The notes below the pieces were generated by a model. The model was not told the DNA's origin, did no database searches, and saw only the letters and a program-made list of their open reading frames with translations. 64,000 bases of DNA from Allorhodopirellula heiligendammensis (lineage in GTDB: Bacteria > Planctomycetota > Planctomycetia > Pirellulales > Pirellulaceae), in assembly GCF_007860105.1 (NCBI RefSeq), contig NZ_SJPU01000002.1:1663739-1727738 (forward strand), read 5' to 3'. A program made the position numbers and the translations under genes. Position 1 is the stretch's first letter. The number at the start of each line of letters is the position of its first letter. Shown in pieces: positions 17,976 through 27,215 of this stretch.

Positions 17976-18821
17976 ATGCGAACTCATCAAGCCTTACTCG
18001 CCGATTGGCAGCCTCTCCACGACGAACGTCTTTCGGCGTTGATCGAAGTCGGCCTAGCCGCTGGCAATCGCACCCTGGAGCACTTCCAGAACCGCTCGCT
18101 CGCTGTCGATCGTAAAGGTGACAATTCGCCAGTCACGATCGCAGATCGGGAGGCCGAAACGCTCACTCGCGAACTTCTCGCGGAAAGGTTTCCGCAGGAT
18201 ACGATCGCAGGAGAGGAGTTCGCTGAACGATCTGGCAGTAGCGAGTACCGTTGGACCGTCGATCCCATCGACGGTACGAAATCGTTCATCTGTGGCGTGC
18301 CTCTCTATTCAACGTTGCTGGCCCTTGAGCATGCTGGGCAACCGCTCGGCGGGATGATCTTGATTCCTGCGCTCGGCCAAGCCGCCGTAGCGGCAATTGG
18401 CCACGGGTGTTTTTATACAGGCAATCTTGCGGGTGCGGATTTGACGAAGCCTGATCACGCGACTTGGTCTCCGGCCCAGGTGTCTGATTGTGATCAGCTC
18501 GCCGATGCTGTGTTCGTCACCAGCGAAGTCGGATCATTTGCCAAACGCGATAGTGCGGCAGCGTACAGCCGACTCGAACAGGCCTGTTTTCTCAGTCGTA
18601 CCTGGGGCGACGGTTATGGCTACATGATGGTAGCGACCGGACGTGCCGACCTCATGGTCGATCCGATCTGCAATGCCTGGGACGTCGCTGCGATTCTGCC
18701 TATCCTTATCGAGGCAGGCGGGCGATTTTCCGCGTGGAGCGGGCAAGAGTCTGTCCGGAGCGGCGACGGTGTCGGTAGCAACGGCAAGCTCCATGACCAA
18801 GTGCTCGAACTGTTGACGTAG
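17976..18821 (+). CDS. hisN: Inositol monophosphatase-family phosphatase, probably histidinol-phosphatase
   Basis: 281 residues. Metal-binding motifs of the IMPase fold are clear: GDNSPVTIADREAE (about 47-60), GEEF (about 74-77), WTVDPIDGTKSF (about 89-100) and the closing WDVAAILPILIEAGG (about 230-244). The PVTIADRE form and length are those of the HisN subgroup, which removes phosphate from histidinol phosphate. Substrate cannot be fixed from sequence alone; 3'-phosphoadenosine or inositol phosphate are alternatives. No other his gene is nearby. Confidence 0.8.
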   Translation: MRTHQALLADWQPLHDERLSALIEVGLAAGNRTLEHFQNRSLAVDRKGDNSPVTIADREAETLTRELLAERFPQDTIAGEEFAERSGSSEYRWTVDPIDGTKSFICGVPLYSTLLALEHAGQPLGGMILIPALGQAAVAAIGHGCFYTGNLAGADLTKPDHATWSPAQVSDCDQLADAVFVTSEVGSFAKRDSAAAYSRLEQACFLSRTWGDGYGYMMVATGRADLMVDPICNAWDVAAILPILIEAGGRFSAWSGQESVRSGDGVGSNGKLHDQVLELLT

Positions 18822-18871
18822 CCCTTTTCCAACGACGTCTGCATAGCCCAGCCAAGCGATGTCAAGAGCCC

Positions 18872-20560
18872 TCAGCGCTGCAGTGTCTGTAGGATCGCGT
18901 AGATACGTAAACCGGCGTCTTGGTGTGCAAAGTGCGCGACCACGTTTCCCATTTCCGCGACGCCGCGTGCTTGAGTGGTCAATCCGATGCGAGCGACTAG
19001 CATGGGGACGGCTTCGCCTACCGAACCGGCGTAGCGAAACAATCGACCGCGCCACCACTTGGCGTAGGCTTGCATTGTCCATTTCTGCTGCTGTTGGAGC
19101 ATCTTCGGACGCAAGTATCTGGGGTACAGCCAACGACGGAAGCTTAGGTAAAGAGCGATGAACAACACAGCGCACTCGAGTAGAACCAGCCATAGACTGA
19201 GTTGACCGGCGCTGTCGGTCGCCATAACAGTGACAACCAATATGGGCATCAGGCCGATCGTCATGCCACTGACCATCCAAGCCACCAAGGGCCAAAACTG
19301 ATATCGAGATTCCGCGCGGCCGAAGGGGGCATATACCTTTTGAGCTGGCACCGCCAAGTCGCTGACCAGCCGCTGGGTCTGAACGGTGAGTCGCTCTTGA
19401 GGGATCTCGCCGGGCTCATCGAGAGCGAGTTGCAACTGTTCAACGAGTGCGTAAATCAGCATCACCCACGCGTTGTCGTCGAGTGCCGTGGTCATCGGAA
19501 AGGCCTGTTGCAGGCTCGTCGAGTCCCGCGCGATTTCATGGAGCGTTTTTAACATCGCGGCGGTTGATGATGCGTCCTCCCTGCGGCAGGACAATCGCAG
19601 CACGCCTAATAGTTTTCGCCGCACGGGATGGTTCGACGAATGGTTCGCTTCGAGTTGCAAGACCTCTTGAATGCGTGAAATAAAATCGAGCTCCGCTTCT
19701 GCATTAAGATTCAACGCCGCCGTTTCCATCTCAATTTCTCCCAACACACGATTGCTCCACGCCGGTGGTGCCGTCCAAACCGCTGAACGCAGAATCCGTA
19801 AATGGAAAGTGGTGTTAACGGAGGGCTCGGTTTGCCGCACGCTGCGCTCGCATTCGGCGAGCAGTGAGGCGAATGTGGCGAATGGCACCTGTTCGATCAA
19901 GCGCAGCCATAGCGATTCGGTGAGCAGGTAAAACAACGGTGAACGCAGTTTTTCGGCGATATATCGTACGATCTTTTCCAGCATCGCGTCGGATACTTCC
20001 GTGCGCAGATACTCAGTCGTCAGATTCAACAGTCCAGGATCGGCGGGATAAGCTGTCAGTCCCTCGATGAGGTGCGCCAGATATTTCGTGCTCGGTCGCC
20101 CCGCAGTGACGTCTGACAAAATCGCGGCTAGAAAGTAGTCGGGAGGAGTTCGTCTCGGTTGGGTCTGCAACTGCCGCAGCGCCGCACCTGGATCGACGAC
20201 TGCGAGTTGCCGCAGCGACAACGGAGTCGATTGGGGCAGTTGGCGTGATTGTTCGCTTGGTGGCGCAGAATCATGCGTGCCCGTCGCCTGCGCTGCGTCA
20301 ATGTCCGCCGAGGGAACTCCGGTGCTGTCCTTCCAAGCGTCTGCTGCGCTGACGAGTTGCTGCTGTTGTTTGCCATAGCGCAGCATCTTCTCTAGTCGCT
20401 CGTACGCCTCCCGTACCCGGCCAAACTCAGCCGCATGCGTTTCAGGCTTGTAGATCCGGATCGCTTTGCCATAGGCACGCTTCAAGTCCCGGCGGTCGAA
20501 TCCTTCCGGTAGTCCAAAGAACGATACGGGATCGCTCGTCAACAGCGACAAGTCGTTCAT
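18872..20560 (-). CDS. Membrane-anchored J-domain-like protein with degenerate HPD
   Basis: 562 residues. Residues about 10-60 have the J-domain helix pattern: DPVSFFGLPEGFDRRDLKRA, then a helix II, a short loop and helix III (EFGRVREAYERLEKML). The loop that normally holds His-Pro-Asp reads KPE (IYKPETH), so the triad that stimulates Hsp70 ATPase is lost or altered. A long helical middle follows, then two membrane helices at about 430-490 and a basic C-terminus. Its start overlaps the stop of the preceding gene (ATGA). It is third in an operon behind an HscC-type Hsp70, which argues that it is the dedicated co-chaperone, but this is inference. Confidence 0.78.
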   Translation of the reverse strand: MNDLSLLTSDPVSFFGLPEGFDRRDLKRAYGKAIRIYKPETHAAEFGRVREAYERLEKMLRYGKQQQQLVSAADAWKDSTGVPSADIDAAQATGTHDSAPPSEQSRQLPQSTPLSLRQLAVVDPGAALRQLQTQPRRTPPDYFLAAILSDVTAGRPSTKYLAHLIEGLTAYPADPGLLNLTTEYLRTEVSDAMLEKIVRYIAEKLRSPLFYLLTESLWLRLIEQVPFATFASLLAECERSVRQTEPSVNTTFHLRILRSAVWTAPPAWSNRVLGEIEMETAALNLNAEAELDFISRIQEVLQLEANHSSNHPVRRKLLGVLRLSCRREDASSTAAMLKTLHEIARDSTSLQQAFPMTTALDDNAWVMLIYALVEQLQLALDEPGEIPQERLTVQTQRLVSDLAVPAQKVYAPFGRAESRYQFWPLVAWMVSGMTIGLMPILVVTVMATDSAGQLSLWLVLLECAVLFIALYLSFRRWLYPRYLRPKMLQQQQKWTMQAYAKWWRGRLFRYAGSVGEAVPMLVARIGLTTQARGVAEMGNVVAHFAHQDAGLRIYAILQTLQR

Positions 20561-21831
20561 GGATACCCGCCGGATCTCGGCATGGGGGATCTCGGCATTG
20601 GGAGGCTCGGCATCTGGGATCTCGGGAACGGGTGGCTCGGCATTTGAGGAAATCGGGTTTGCGGCCGGGAGGGAGTCGGAGGGACGTCACTCGAACGCAT
20701 TCCATCGAGGTCGTCGGGATTGCGAGCACGCCAGTCTTGCAGTATCTGTCGCGTTGCCTCACGCCTCTGTTGGAGAGTTCGATTTCGCTGTGAATCGTTC
20801 TGGAATTCGTGAGCGGGTTGGGGTGGGTTCGATCGGCCCGTGCCTGATTGGGGCGTTTCCCACGGCGATATTGCATCAGCGCTGAAATTGCGTTCCCATC
20901 CCTGAGGGTGTGCTAAGCCGTTGACGTCAGGACCCAAGTCATGGGGCGGATTTCCTCCCAGACTTGGGGTGCGGAAACCACGCGGGTGAGGCGGTATATA
21001 CGATGGCTCGGCTGGCGCATTGTACGAGGGCGAACTGTAAGAAGGCGAACTGTAAGAAGGTGAACTGTACGAGGGCGAACTGGAGGACGAGTCGCGGGAG
21101 ACCATGGACGATAGCCGCGCGACAGAGGATAGAACAATTAACGCAACGAACACCCACTTTCCGCTGCCACCTAGAGTCAACCGTCCGGTGTGGTTGCGCG
21201 AGGGATGACTCGCCGCCCACGCGTTCTGATTGGTGGGATCCAACAGCATGTCAAACCAATTTCGCTCAAGGGCATAGACCTCCGGATGATCGCTCACATA
21301 TTGGTGCACCATTGCGCAGGCAGGCTTGACGCGTCGTTCGTCGCAGATTGCTTCGATGTACTGCTCGCGGAGTGCTGCGCCTTCGGCGGCGGGGCGTACC
21401 ACACTCTGTTGAAGCGAGTAGGCAAATTTAGGGTCACCGGTTTCAGCATTGACCTTCAGTAATGTGTCGCGCAATTCGGTGGCCGCCTGCAATCGCGCGG
21501 CGATGGCGGCATACTCTGGCAACCGATCGCTGTGCAAGGTCCGCAGGTACTGTCGGAGTTTTGCGTCGGGCAATTGGTAGAACTCTTCTTGAACCTTATC
21601 CAGGCATTGTCTCGCCCGATCTCGCAGTCGCTGCTGGGCACTGGGCGCTGCAGTGCCTACTCCTTGTGAGGTGGCGATACTGGGGTCACCACCCCAGATC
21701 TCACGCCGCCTCTGTATGATCTGCTGAGAGTCCCACATTGGGTTGAAATCAAGCATCTCATGTACGTAGGCTTTCGCCACACTCGTCGGGACGTCGCCTC
21801 CAGAGTCACTGTCGCGGTCACGCTGGGTCAC
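20557..21831 (-). CDS. Membrane protein of unknown function in the Hsp70 operon
   Basis: 424 residues from a GTG at 21831 that overlaps the hsp70 stop (GTGA); an in-frame ATG upstream lies inside hsp70 and is less likely. The first 200 residues are a soluble helical domain (for example RARQCLDKVQEEFYQLP). One membrane helix at about 215-232 (WVFVALIVLSSVARL) is followed by a low-complexity tail: four tandem YSSPS units (15-bp DNA repeats near 21025-21085) and Pro/Met/Arg repeats at the end. No known domain. Position between an Hsp70 and a J-like protein, coupled at both ends, suggests a structural or adaptor part of that chaperone system. Confidence 0.75.
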   Translation of the reverse strand: MTQRDRDSDSGGDVPTSVAKAYVHEMLDFNPMWDSQQIIQRRREIWGGDPSIATSQGVGTAAPSAQQRLRDRARQCLDKVQEEFYQLPDAKLRQYLRTLHSDRLPEYAAIAARLQAATELRDTLLKVNAETGDPKFAYSLQQSVVRPAAEGAALREQYIEAICDERRVKPACAMVHQYVSDHPEVYALERNWFDMLLDPTNQNAWAASHPSRNHTGRLTLGGSGKWVFVALIVLSSVARLSSMVSRDSSSSSPSYSSPSYSSPSYSSPSYNAPAEPSYIPPHPRGFRTPSLGGNPPHDLGPDVNGLAHPQGWERNFSADAISPWETPQSGTGRSNPPQPAHEFQNDSQRNRTLQQRREATRQILQDWRARNPDDLDGMRSSDVPPTPSRPQTRFPQMPSHPFPRSQMPSLPMPRSPMPRSGGYP

Positions 21832-23603
21832 TGATCCGCTCCATCGGGATGAATTCCCAGTGAAGACAAGCAAATCATTAGCATCTCACGGGTCGCAGTG
21901 AATTCGGCTCGATCGGCTCGATTCATCGCGGCCTCGTACGTATCCAACGCCGCATCGAGCTGTTCTCGCTGGCTCGGATGCAGTTCCCCGAGCATGCGCT
22001 CGGCGTACCTGGCGAGCTGTTGATTGGCCAGATCGTCGCGAGGATAGAACTTCATTTCACCAATTCGTCGACGGGCCGCATCAATCGACTTTGGCGACAA
22101 CCCTTTGACATGATTTGTCAGGATGGTGCGAAATTTCTGCCCACCCGATGCGTACGCTTCGACTTCGAGCACGCCGCTGACGTCATAGGTGAAGCGGATG
22201 AAGAAGGGGCTGCCCGCGGGGCCTGGAGGCAGCGGGCTGACCTCGAGTTCACCGAGCAACACGTTATCACTGACCTTGCGCGCATCACCCTGATACACCT
22301 TCACTGTTACGGATGTTTGATTCGCCGACATCGTGCTGTAAATCTCCTCTTTGGAGATCGGAATGGTGCAATTGCGATGCAGCACCGGCGAAAAGTACCC
22401 GCTGTGAACTTGTCCGCCAAGCTCTTTGGCAACCTCCACGCCCAGTGTGAACGGGCATACGTCGGTCATGACCATGTCATCGACGGCGGCATCGTCACCG
22501 ATCAAGGCGGCTTGGATCGCGGCTCCAAGCGCTACGACTTCATCGGGATTGTGACGCATCACGGGCGGTTTCCCGAAGTAGTCTTCGACAAATTTTCGTA
22601 GCGCATCCATGCGTGTTGCTCCACCGACCAGGATGACCTCGTCAATCTCATCGGGTTGCATCTCTGCGTCTCGAAGCGCCCGCGCGATCGGCCCAGCGAT
22701 CCGCTGCATCAGGGGGTCGCACAAGCGGGCAAACACTGTTCGATCGATCCGGAATTTTTTAGGGTTTTCCGTAAACCGCCCGTCCTCGCCAGGCACGCGA
22801 ATCGATGCATGTTCTGCGGTCGCGAGCGTCCTTTTGGCGGTTTCACATTCACTCCGCAGACGAGCCACACGCAGTGGATCGTTCAGCTCCGCAATCTCCA
22901 ATCGAGCATTCTCTGCGTTAAGGACTTCGGACACGATGCGGTCAGTGAAATCCTCCCCGCCCAGCAAACTCTCGCCGGCACTGGCGCGGATCTCCAACGT
23001 TCCTTCGAAAACCTCCATCACCGTGACGTCAAACGTACCACCCCCGAGATCGATAACGACGATATTCTTTTCATCATCACGGTCGTGAAACCCGTACACG
23101 AGCGCCGCCGCAGTCGGTTCATTGATCATCCGCCGGACATTCAATCCAGCCATCTCACCGGCCAGTCGGGTCGCTTGGCGAGCGTGATCGTTGAAGTAGG
23201 CGGGGACAGTGATCACCGCATCGGTCACGTTCATGCCCAACGCCGCAGATGCATCTTCCCGCAACGATCGTAGTACCAGACTGCTCAGTTCGTGAGGCGT
23301 GAATTCCTTTGTGCCAAGTCTCAAGCGGCGGTCCTGACCCATATACCGTTTGAAGCACCACGCACACGCATCGGGGTCCGTGACCCGTAACTCTTTGGCC
23401 GTTTGTCCGACGACGATTTCACCACTGCTCAACACACCGATCACTGATGGTGTTAAGACTCCTCCATGGGCTGTCGGCAGCAGCGTTGGCTTGCCGTCGC
23501 GAAAGATGCTCGCCAATGAATGGGTGGTGCCGAGGTCGATGCCGATGCACGGTGCGGCATCGTGGGGAGTGTGTGAGTCGCGAGAGTCGGGATTTTCGGA
23601 CAT
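21828..23603 (-). CDS. hscC: HscC-type Hsp70 chaperone
   Basis: 591 residues, shorter than DnaK (about 640). ATPase motifs: GIDLGTTHSLASI (about 21-33), the VPAYFNDHARQATRLAG phosphate region (about 150), VIDLGGGTFDVTVMEV (about 185-200) and VGGATRMDALRKFV (about 325). Substrate-binding domain is present (about 385-500), with a reduced lid. The Ser after GTTH and the short lid are HscC-like; E. coli HscC works with the neighbouring J proteins DjlB and DjlC. Here the two downstream genes overlap by 4 bp each, so all three are probably made together. A specialised, not general, chaperone. It is transcribed away from the DUF1549 gene. Confidence 0.88.
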   Translation of the reverse strand: MSENPDSRDSHTPHDAAPCIGIDLGTTHSLASIFRDGKPTLLPTAHGGVLTPSVIGVLSSGEIVVGQTAKELRVTDPDACAWCFKRYMGQDRRLRLGTKEFTPHELSSLVLRSLREDASAALGMNVTDAVITVPAYFNDHARQATRLAGEMAGLNVRRMINEPTAAALVYGFHDRDDEKNIVVIDLGGGTFDVTVMEVFEGTLEIRASAGESLLGGEDFTDRIVSEVLNAENARLEIAELNDPLRVARLRSECETAKRTLATAEHASIRVPGEDGRFTENPKKFRIDRTVFARLCDPLMQRIAGPIARALRDAEMQPDEIDEVILVGGATRMDALRKFVEDYFGKPPVMRHNPDEVVALGAAIQAALIGDDAAVDDMVMTDVCPFTLGVEVAKELGGQVHSGYFSPVLHRNCTIPISKEEIYSTMSANQTSVTVKVYQGDARKVSDNVLLGELEVSPLPPGPAGSPFFIRFTYDVSGVLEVEAYASGGQKFRTILTNHVKGLSPKSIDAARRRIGEMKFYPRDDLANQQLARYAERMLGELHPSQREQLDAALDTYEAAMNRADRAEFTATREMLMICLSSLGIHPDGADQ

Positions 23604-23935
23604 GGGGGTTTCGCGGGCATGCGATTTGGAAATCGCCTCAGTCTATCAAACCCGCTCTCGCTCTGCGTCTAAGAAATCGAGGACACGCTTGTGGGCTTGT
23701 TGGGCACAGGTGGGCTTGCTCGGGACGGGTAAGATCGCAGTGATTTATTATTGGCGAGGCGGCGTGAACCCCGAATCGATCTGATTCTGCGCTCGACACC
23801 TATGCGCACACGAATCGTGCGTTGCCTGTTCTGAACGGTTACAATGGGGAAATGCACTGCTAAGAAAGCGTGCCTCCCCCCGCCTTGAATGCCCACCTCT
23901 GAATCCCACCTGTTCACGGAAACCATGGATCTCCC
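23604..23935. promoter_or_regulatory. Divergent region hscC / DUF1549 cytochrome gene
   Basis: 332 bp without a credible gene. It should hold promoters for both flanking units. I see no CIRCE-type inverted repeat (TTAGCACTC-N9-GAGTGCTAA) that would mark heat-shock control by HrcA, and no other strong operator. Confidence 0.45.
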
Positions 23936-26900
23936 ATGATGATTACGAACCTATTGCCTGTGAGGTCTGCTGGGTTAGCCTGCGCCCTGATTGTTGTGCT
24001 TGGCCTCATTGGTGGTGCTGATGCAGCGGACCGCGGGGCAGTGGAGAAGCTAAAGTACTTTGAGTCGCATGTCCGCCCGCTACTGGCGCGTCACTGTTTG
24101 GGGTGTCACGGTGACGAACAGCAAGAGGGAGAATTGCGACTCGACTCACTCGCGGCCATTCTGAAAGGGGGCGAGTCCGAAGAGACGGTGATCGTGCCAG
24201 GCAATCCCGCAGAGAGCGTGCTGATTTCCGCTGTCCGCTACGAGTCTTATGAAATGCCACCGCAGGGGCAACTCGCTGAAAGTGACATTGAGGTACTCGA
24301 GAATTGGATTGAAATGGGAGCACCTTGGCCGGGCGACGACGACACGATGATCGTTCGGCGCGATAGCGATCGGTTGACCGAGGACGATCGTCAGTGGTGG
24401 GCGATTCAGCCTGTTGTTGATCCTGAGGTGCCTGAGGCGGGTGATCCATGGGCGCGTAACGAAATCGACCGATTTGTTGCTGCCAAATTGGAATTGGCTG
24501 GTCTCGCGCCATCGCGGCCTGCGGATCGATATGAATTAGTGCGGCGAGCGTATTATGATTTGCACGGTTTACCCCCATCGCCCGAGCAGGTTGATGCGTT
24601 TGTCAACGATGACCGCGAGGATGCGTGGCCCCGACTCATCGAAGATTTGCTGGACAGCCCACGCTACGGTGAACGTTGGGCGCAGCATTGGCTCGACGTG
24701 GTCCGTTATGCCGAGAGCGATGGTTACAACGAAGACGCCTTTCGGCCCGAGGCGAGCGAGTTTCGTGACTATGTCGTGCGTTCGATCAACAATGACAAGC
24801 CCTATGATCAATTCGTGCGCGAACAGTTGGCTGGTGACGAAATCAATCCCGACGACCCCAATGTCTTCATCGCGACGGCATTTCTGCGTCTGGGGGTTTA
24901 CGAATGGAATCAGCGCAACGCGACGATGCACTGGGATTTGATCATTAACGAGATCACACGCGTTACCGGCGAAGCATTTCTGGGTATTGGCATTGGCTGT
25001 GCCCAGTGTCACGACCACAAGTTCGATCCGATTTTGCAGAAGGATTATTTTGCGTTGCAGGCATTTTTCTCGTCTGTGGCTTGGCCGATGGATCGGCCAC
25101 TGGCGACCGGCGACGAGATCGCCGAGTTCCAAGCGAGGCAACAAGCGTGGGAGCAGGCGACCGATGAAATTCGAGGAGAAATGAGCTCGCTCACGCAAGC
25201 GGCATTCGACAAGGACCAGCAGTACATTGTTGAGCAGTTTCCAGCGGACATTCAAGCGATTTACTACAAGCCAAAATCCGAGCAGACGACCTACGAGAAA
25301 CAGCTGGCATACCTCGTCGAGCGTCAAGCGGATCGCGCGGGATCGCGGTTCAACTTTCTTGGGGCACTGCAGCAGGAGCCCGAGAAACTCGCCCGATATC
25401 AGGAACTTCAGGAGGAGTTAAAGAAATTTGATGCAATGAAGCCGCAGCCGTTGCCCACCGCATTTGTGGCGAATGACATGGGGCCTGATCCGGCCCCGAC
25501 GTATCTGCGGACACGCACCAGCGAGCGAATCATCGAACCAGCCTTCCTGACCCTGCTCGGCCAACAGCCGGATATCGAACCGACACCGACCAGTACCGGT
25601 CGCCGCACAGCGTTAGCGAATTGGATCACCGACGAGCGCAATCCACTGTCGACGCGAGTCATCGTCAACCGCGTCTGGCAACGTCATTTCGGTACCGGCA
25701 TCGTACCCACGCCCAACGACTTCGGAACACTCGGAGAATCGCCGAGTCATCCGGAGTTGCTCGACTGGTTAACACAGCGGTTTCTTGATGGCGACTGGAA
25801 GCTCAAACCGCTGCACCGATTAATCATGACGAGCGCTGTCTACCAGCAGACTTCAAAACGCGAACCCACGCCCGTTGCCAGTCAGGTCGATCCGACGAAC
25901 CGATTGCTATGGCGATTTTCACCGCAGCGACTTGATGCCGAGCAGGTGCGAGATGCCATGCTGGCAATTTCGGGCGAGCTGCAGCCGCGTGATGGCGGCG
26001 TTGCAGTCAGCGGTTCAACGCCTTATCGCAGCGTGTACGTGAAGAAATTGCGGAATCGTCCCGATGAGATGCTATGTGGATTTGACGCGCCACTTGGATT
26101 TGAGTCGGCTCCCAACCGCATCGCGACGACGACGCCCATTCAATCGCTGCTCTTAGTCAATGGTGAGTGGACGTTGCAGCGTTCCCAAGCCTTTGCAAAG
26201 CGGTTGCTCGCTCGCAAACAGCATTTGGACGAGAGCGATATCCGCACCGCATATCGTTTGGTGTTTAACCGCGAGGCAAACGCGGAGGAGGTGGACGCGG
26301 CGTTGGCATTTCTCCGAGAGCAGCCCACTGCGATTGCTGCTCCCACTGTGGAAAATAAGTATCCTGATGAAACGGGATTGCGTCCGATCACTCAGCATTT
26401 TGCAGAGGTGCGTGACCTTGGGCTGGGGACCAAAGCGTTGTGGATTCAACCGGGAAGTCGGTTTGAGCGGCTACAGCCCACCATTACCGATGACTTGGCA
26501 GATGAATTCACTATCGAAGCGGTCACGACGCTGGATCGATTCTACTCCGACGCGAGCGTCAGCACGTTGCTCTCACGTTGGAATGGCAGTACGAAAACAG
26601 CTGGCTGGAACTTGGGAGTCACTAGTGAAAAGTCCGCCTATCAACCTGGGAATTTGATCGTCCAGCTCATCGGCAGGAACTTTCAAGACGAGCCCACCTA
26701 CGAAGTCGTCGCGTCCGGCCTGCGTTTTCCGCGAGATAAACCGGTCTACATCGCGGCGGTCATTTCCGCAACCACGTCGGTAGACAATCCGACCAGCGGT
26801 TCGGTGACGTTTTACATGCAAGACCTATCCGACCCTGCCGCGGAGTTGCAAACCGCCACGGTGGAGACATCGGTCGTCGGCGAAATTCAGAATCCTGCGT

Positions 26901-27208
26901 TGAAGTTTGTCGCAGGAGGCCGCGATGCCAGTGGTCACCTGTGGGATGGGCAACTCGCTCGACTAAGTCTCCACCGCGGTGCCTTGTCTCGGGCTCAGTT
27001 GTTGGTAGGCAATTCGCCTGAGGCAACAGGTCACGTGCTTGACTGGACGTTTTGCGGTGACGACGGGGACCGTCCTGTACCGCATGCCGCATGGCTGCAG
27101 AGTAAGACGAAGGAAGTTCCTGTGAGCGTGTCCACCCCAGCATTTAGAGCCGTCACGGACTTCTGCCAAGCCCTCTTCAATTCCAACGAATTCCTTTATC
27201 TACACTGA
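23936..27208 (+). CDS. PSCyt1/DUF1549/DUF1553 cytochrome c-like protein with LamG-type insert
   Basis: 1090 residues with a signal peptide (about 1-31). Order: a cytochrome c-like domain with one CLGCHG heme motif (about 54-59) and distal MPPQGQL; DUF1549 (about 165-370, with RYGERWAQHWLDVVRYAESDG-type core and AQCHDHKFDPI); DUF1553 (about 555-800, VNRVWQRHFGTGIV and LMTSAVYQQTS). Between the last two pieces of DUF1553 lies a beta-rich LamG/concanavalin-like stretch (about 820-1060). The protein is exported. These proteins are abundant in planctomycetes, are often coupled to DUF1501 partners and are linked to polysaccharide breakdown, but no reaction is proven. Confidence 0.9.
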   Translation: MMITNLLPVRSAGLACALIVVLGLIGGADAADRGAVEKLKYFESHVRPLLARHCLGCHGDEQQEGELRLDSLAAILKGGESEETVIVPGNPAESVLISAVRYESYEMPPQGQLAESDIEVLENWIEMGAPWPGDDDTMIVRRDSDRLTEDDRQWWAIQPVVDPEVPEAGDPWARNEIDRFVAAKLELAGLAPSRPADRYELVRRAYYDLHGLPPSPEQVDAFVNDDREDAWPRLIEDLLDSPRYGERWAQHWLDVVRYAESDGYNEDAFRPEASEFRDYVVRSINNDKPYDQFVREQLAGDEINPDDPNVFIATAFLRLGVYEWNQRNATMHWDLIINEITRVTGEAFLGIGIGCAQCHDHKFDPILQKDYFALQAFFSSVAWPMDRPLATGDEIAEFQARQQAWEQATDEIRGEMSSLTQAAFDKDQQYIVEQFPADIQAIYYKPKSEQTTYEKQLAYLVERQADRAGSRFNFLGALQQEPEKLARYQELQEELKKFDAMKPQPLPTAFVANDMGPDPAPTYLRTRTSERIIEPAFLTLLGQQPDIEPTPTSTGRRTALANWITDERNPLSTRVIVNRVWQRHFGTGIVPTPNDFGTLGESPSHPELLDWLTQRFLDGDWKLKPLHRLIMTSAVYQQTSKREPTPVASQVDPTNRLLWRFSPQRLDAEQVRDAMLAISGELQPRDGGVAVSGSTPYRSVYVKKLRNRPDEMLCGFDAPLGFESAPNRIATTTPIQSLLLVNGEWTLQRSQAFAKRLLARKQHLDESDIRTAYRLVFNREANAEEVDAALAFLREQPTAIAAPTVENKYPDETGLRPITQHFAEVRDLGLGTKALWIQPGSRFERLQPTITDDLADEFTIEAVTTLDRFYSDASVSTLLSRWNGSTKTAGWNLGVTSEKSAYQPGNLIVQLIGRNFQDEPTYEVVASGLRFPRDKPVYIAAVISATTSVDNPTSGSVTFYMQDLSDPAAELQTATVETSVVGEIQNPALKFVAGGRDASGHLWDGQLARLSLHRGALSRAQLLVGNSPEATGHVLDWTFCGDDGDRPVPHAAWLQSKTKEVPVSVSTPAFRAVTDFCQALFNSNEFLYLH

Positions 27209-27215
27209 GCCAGAG

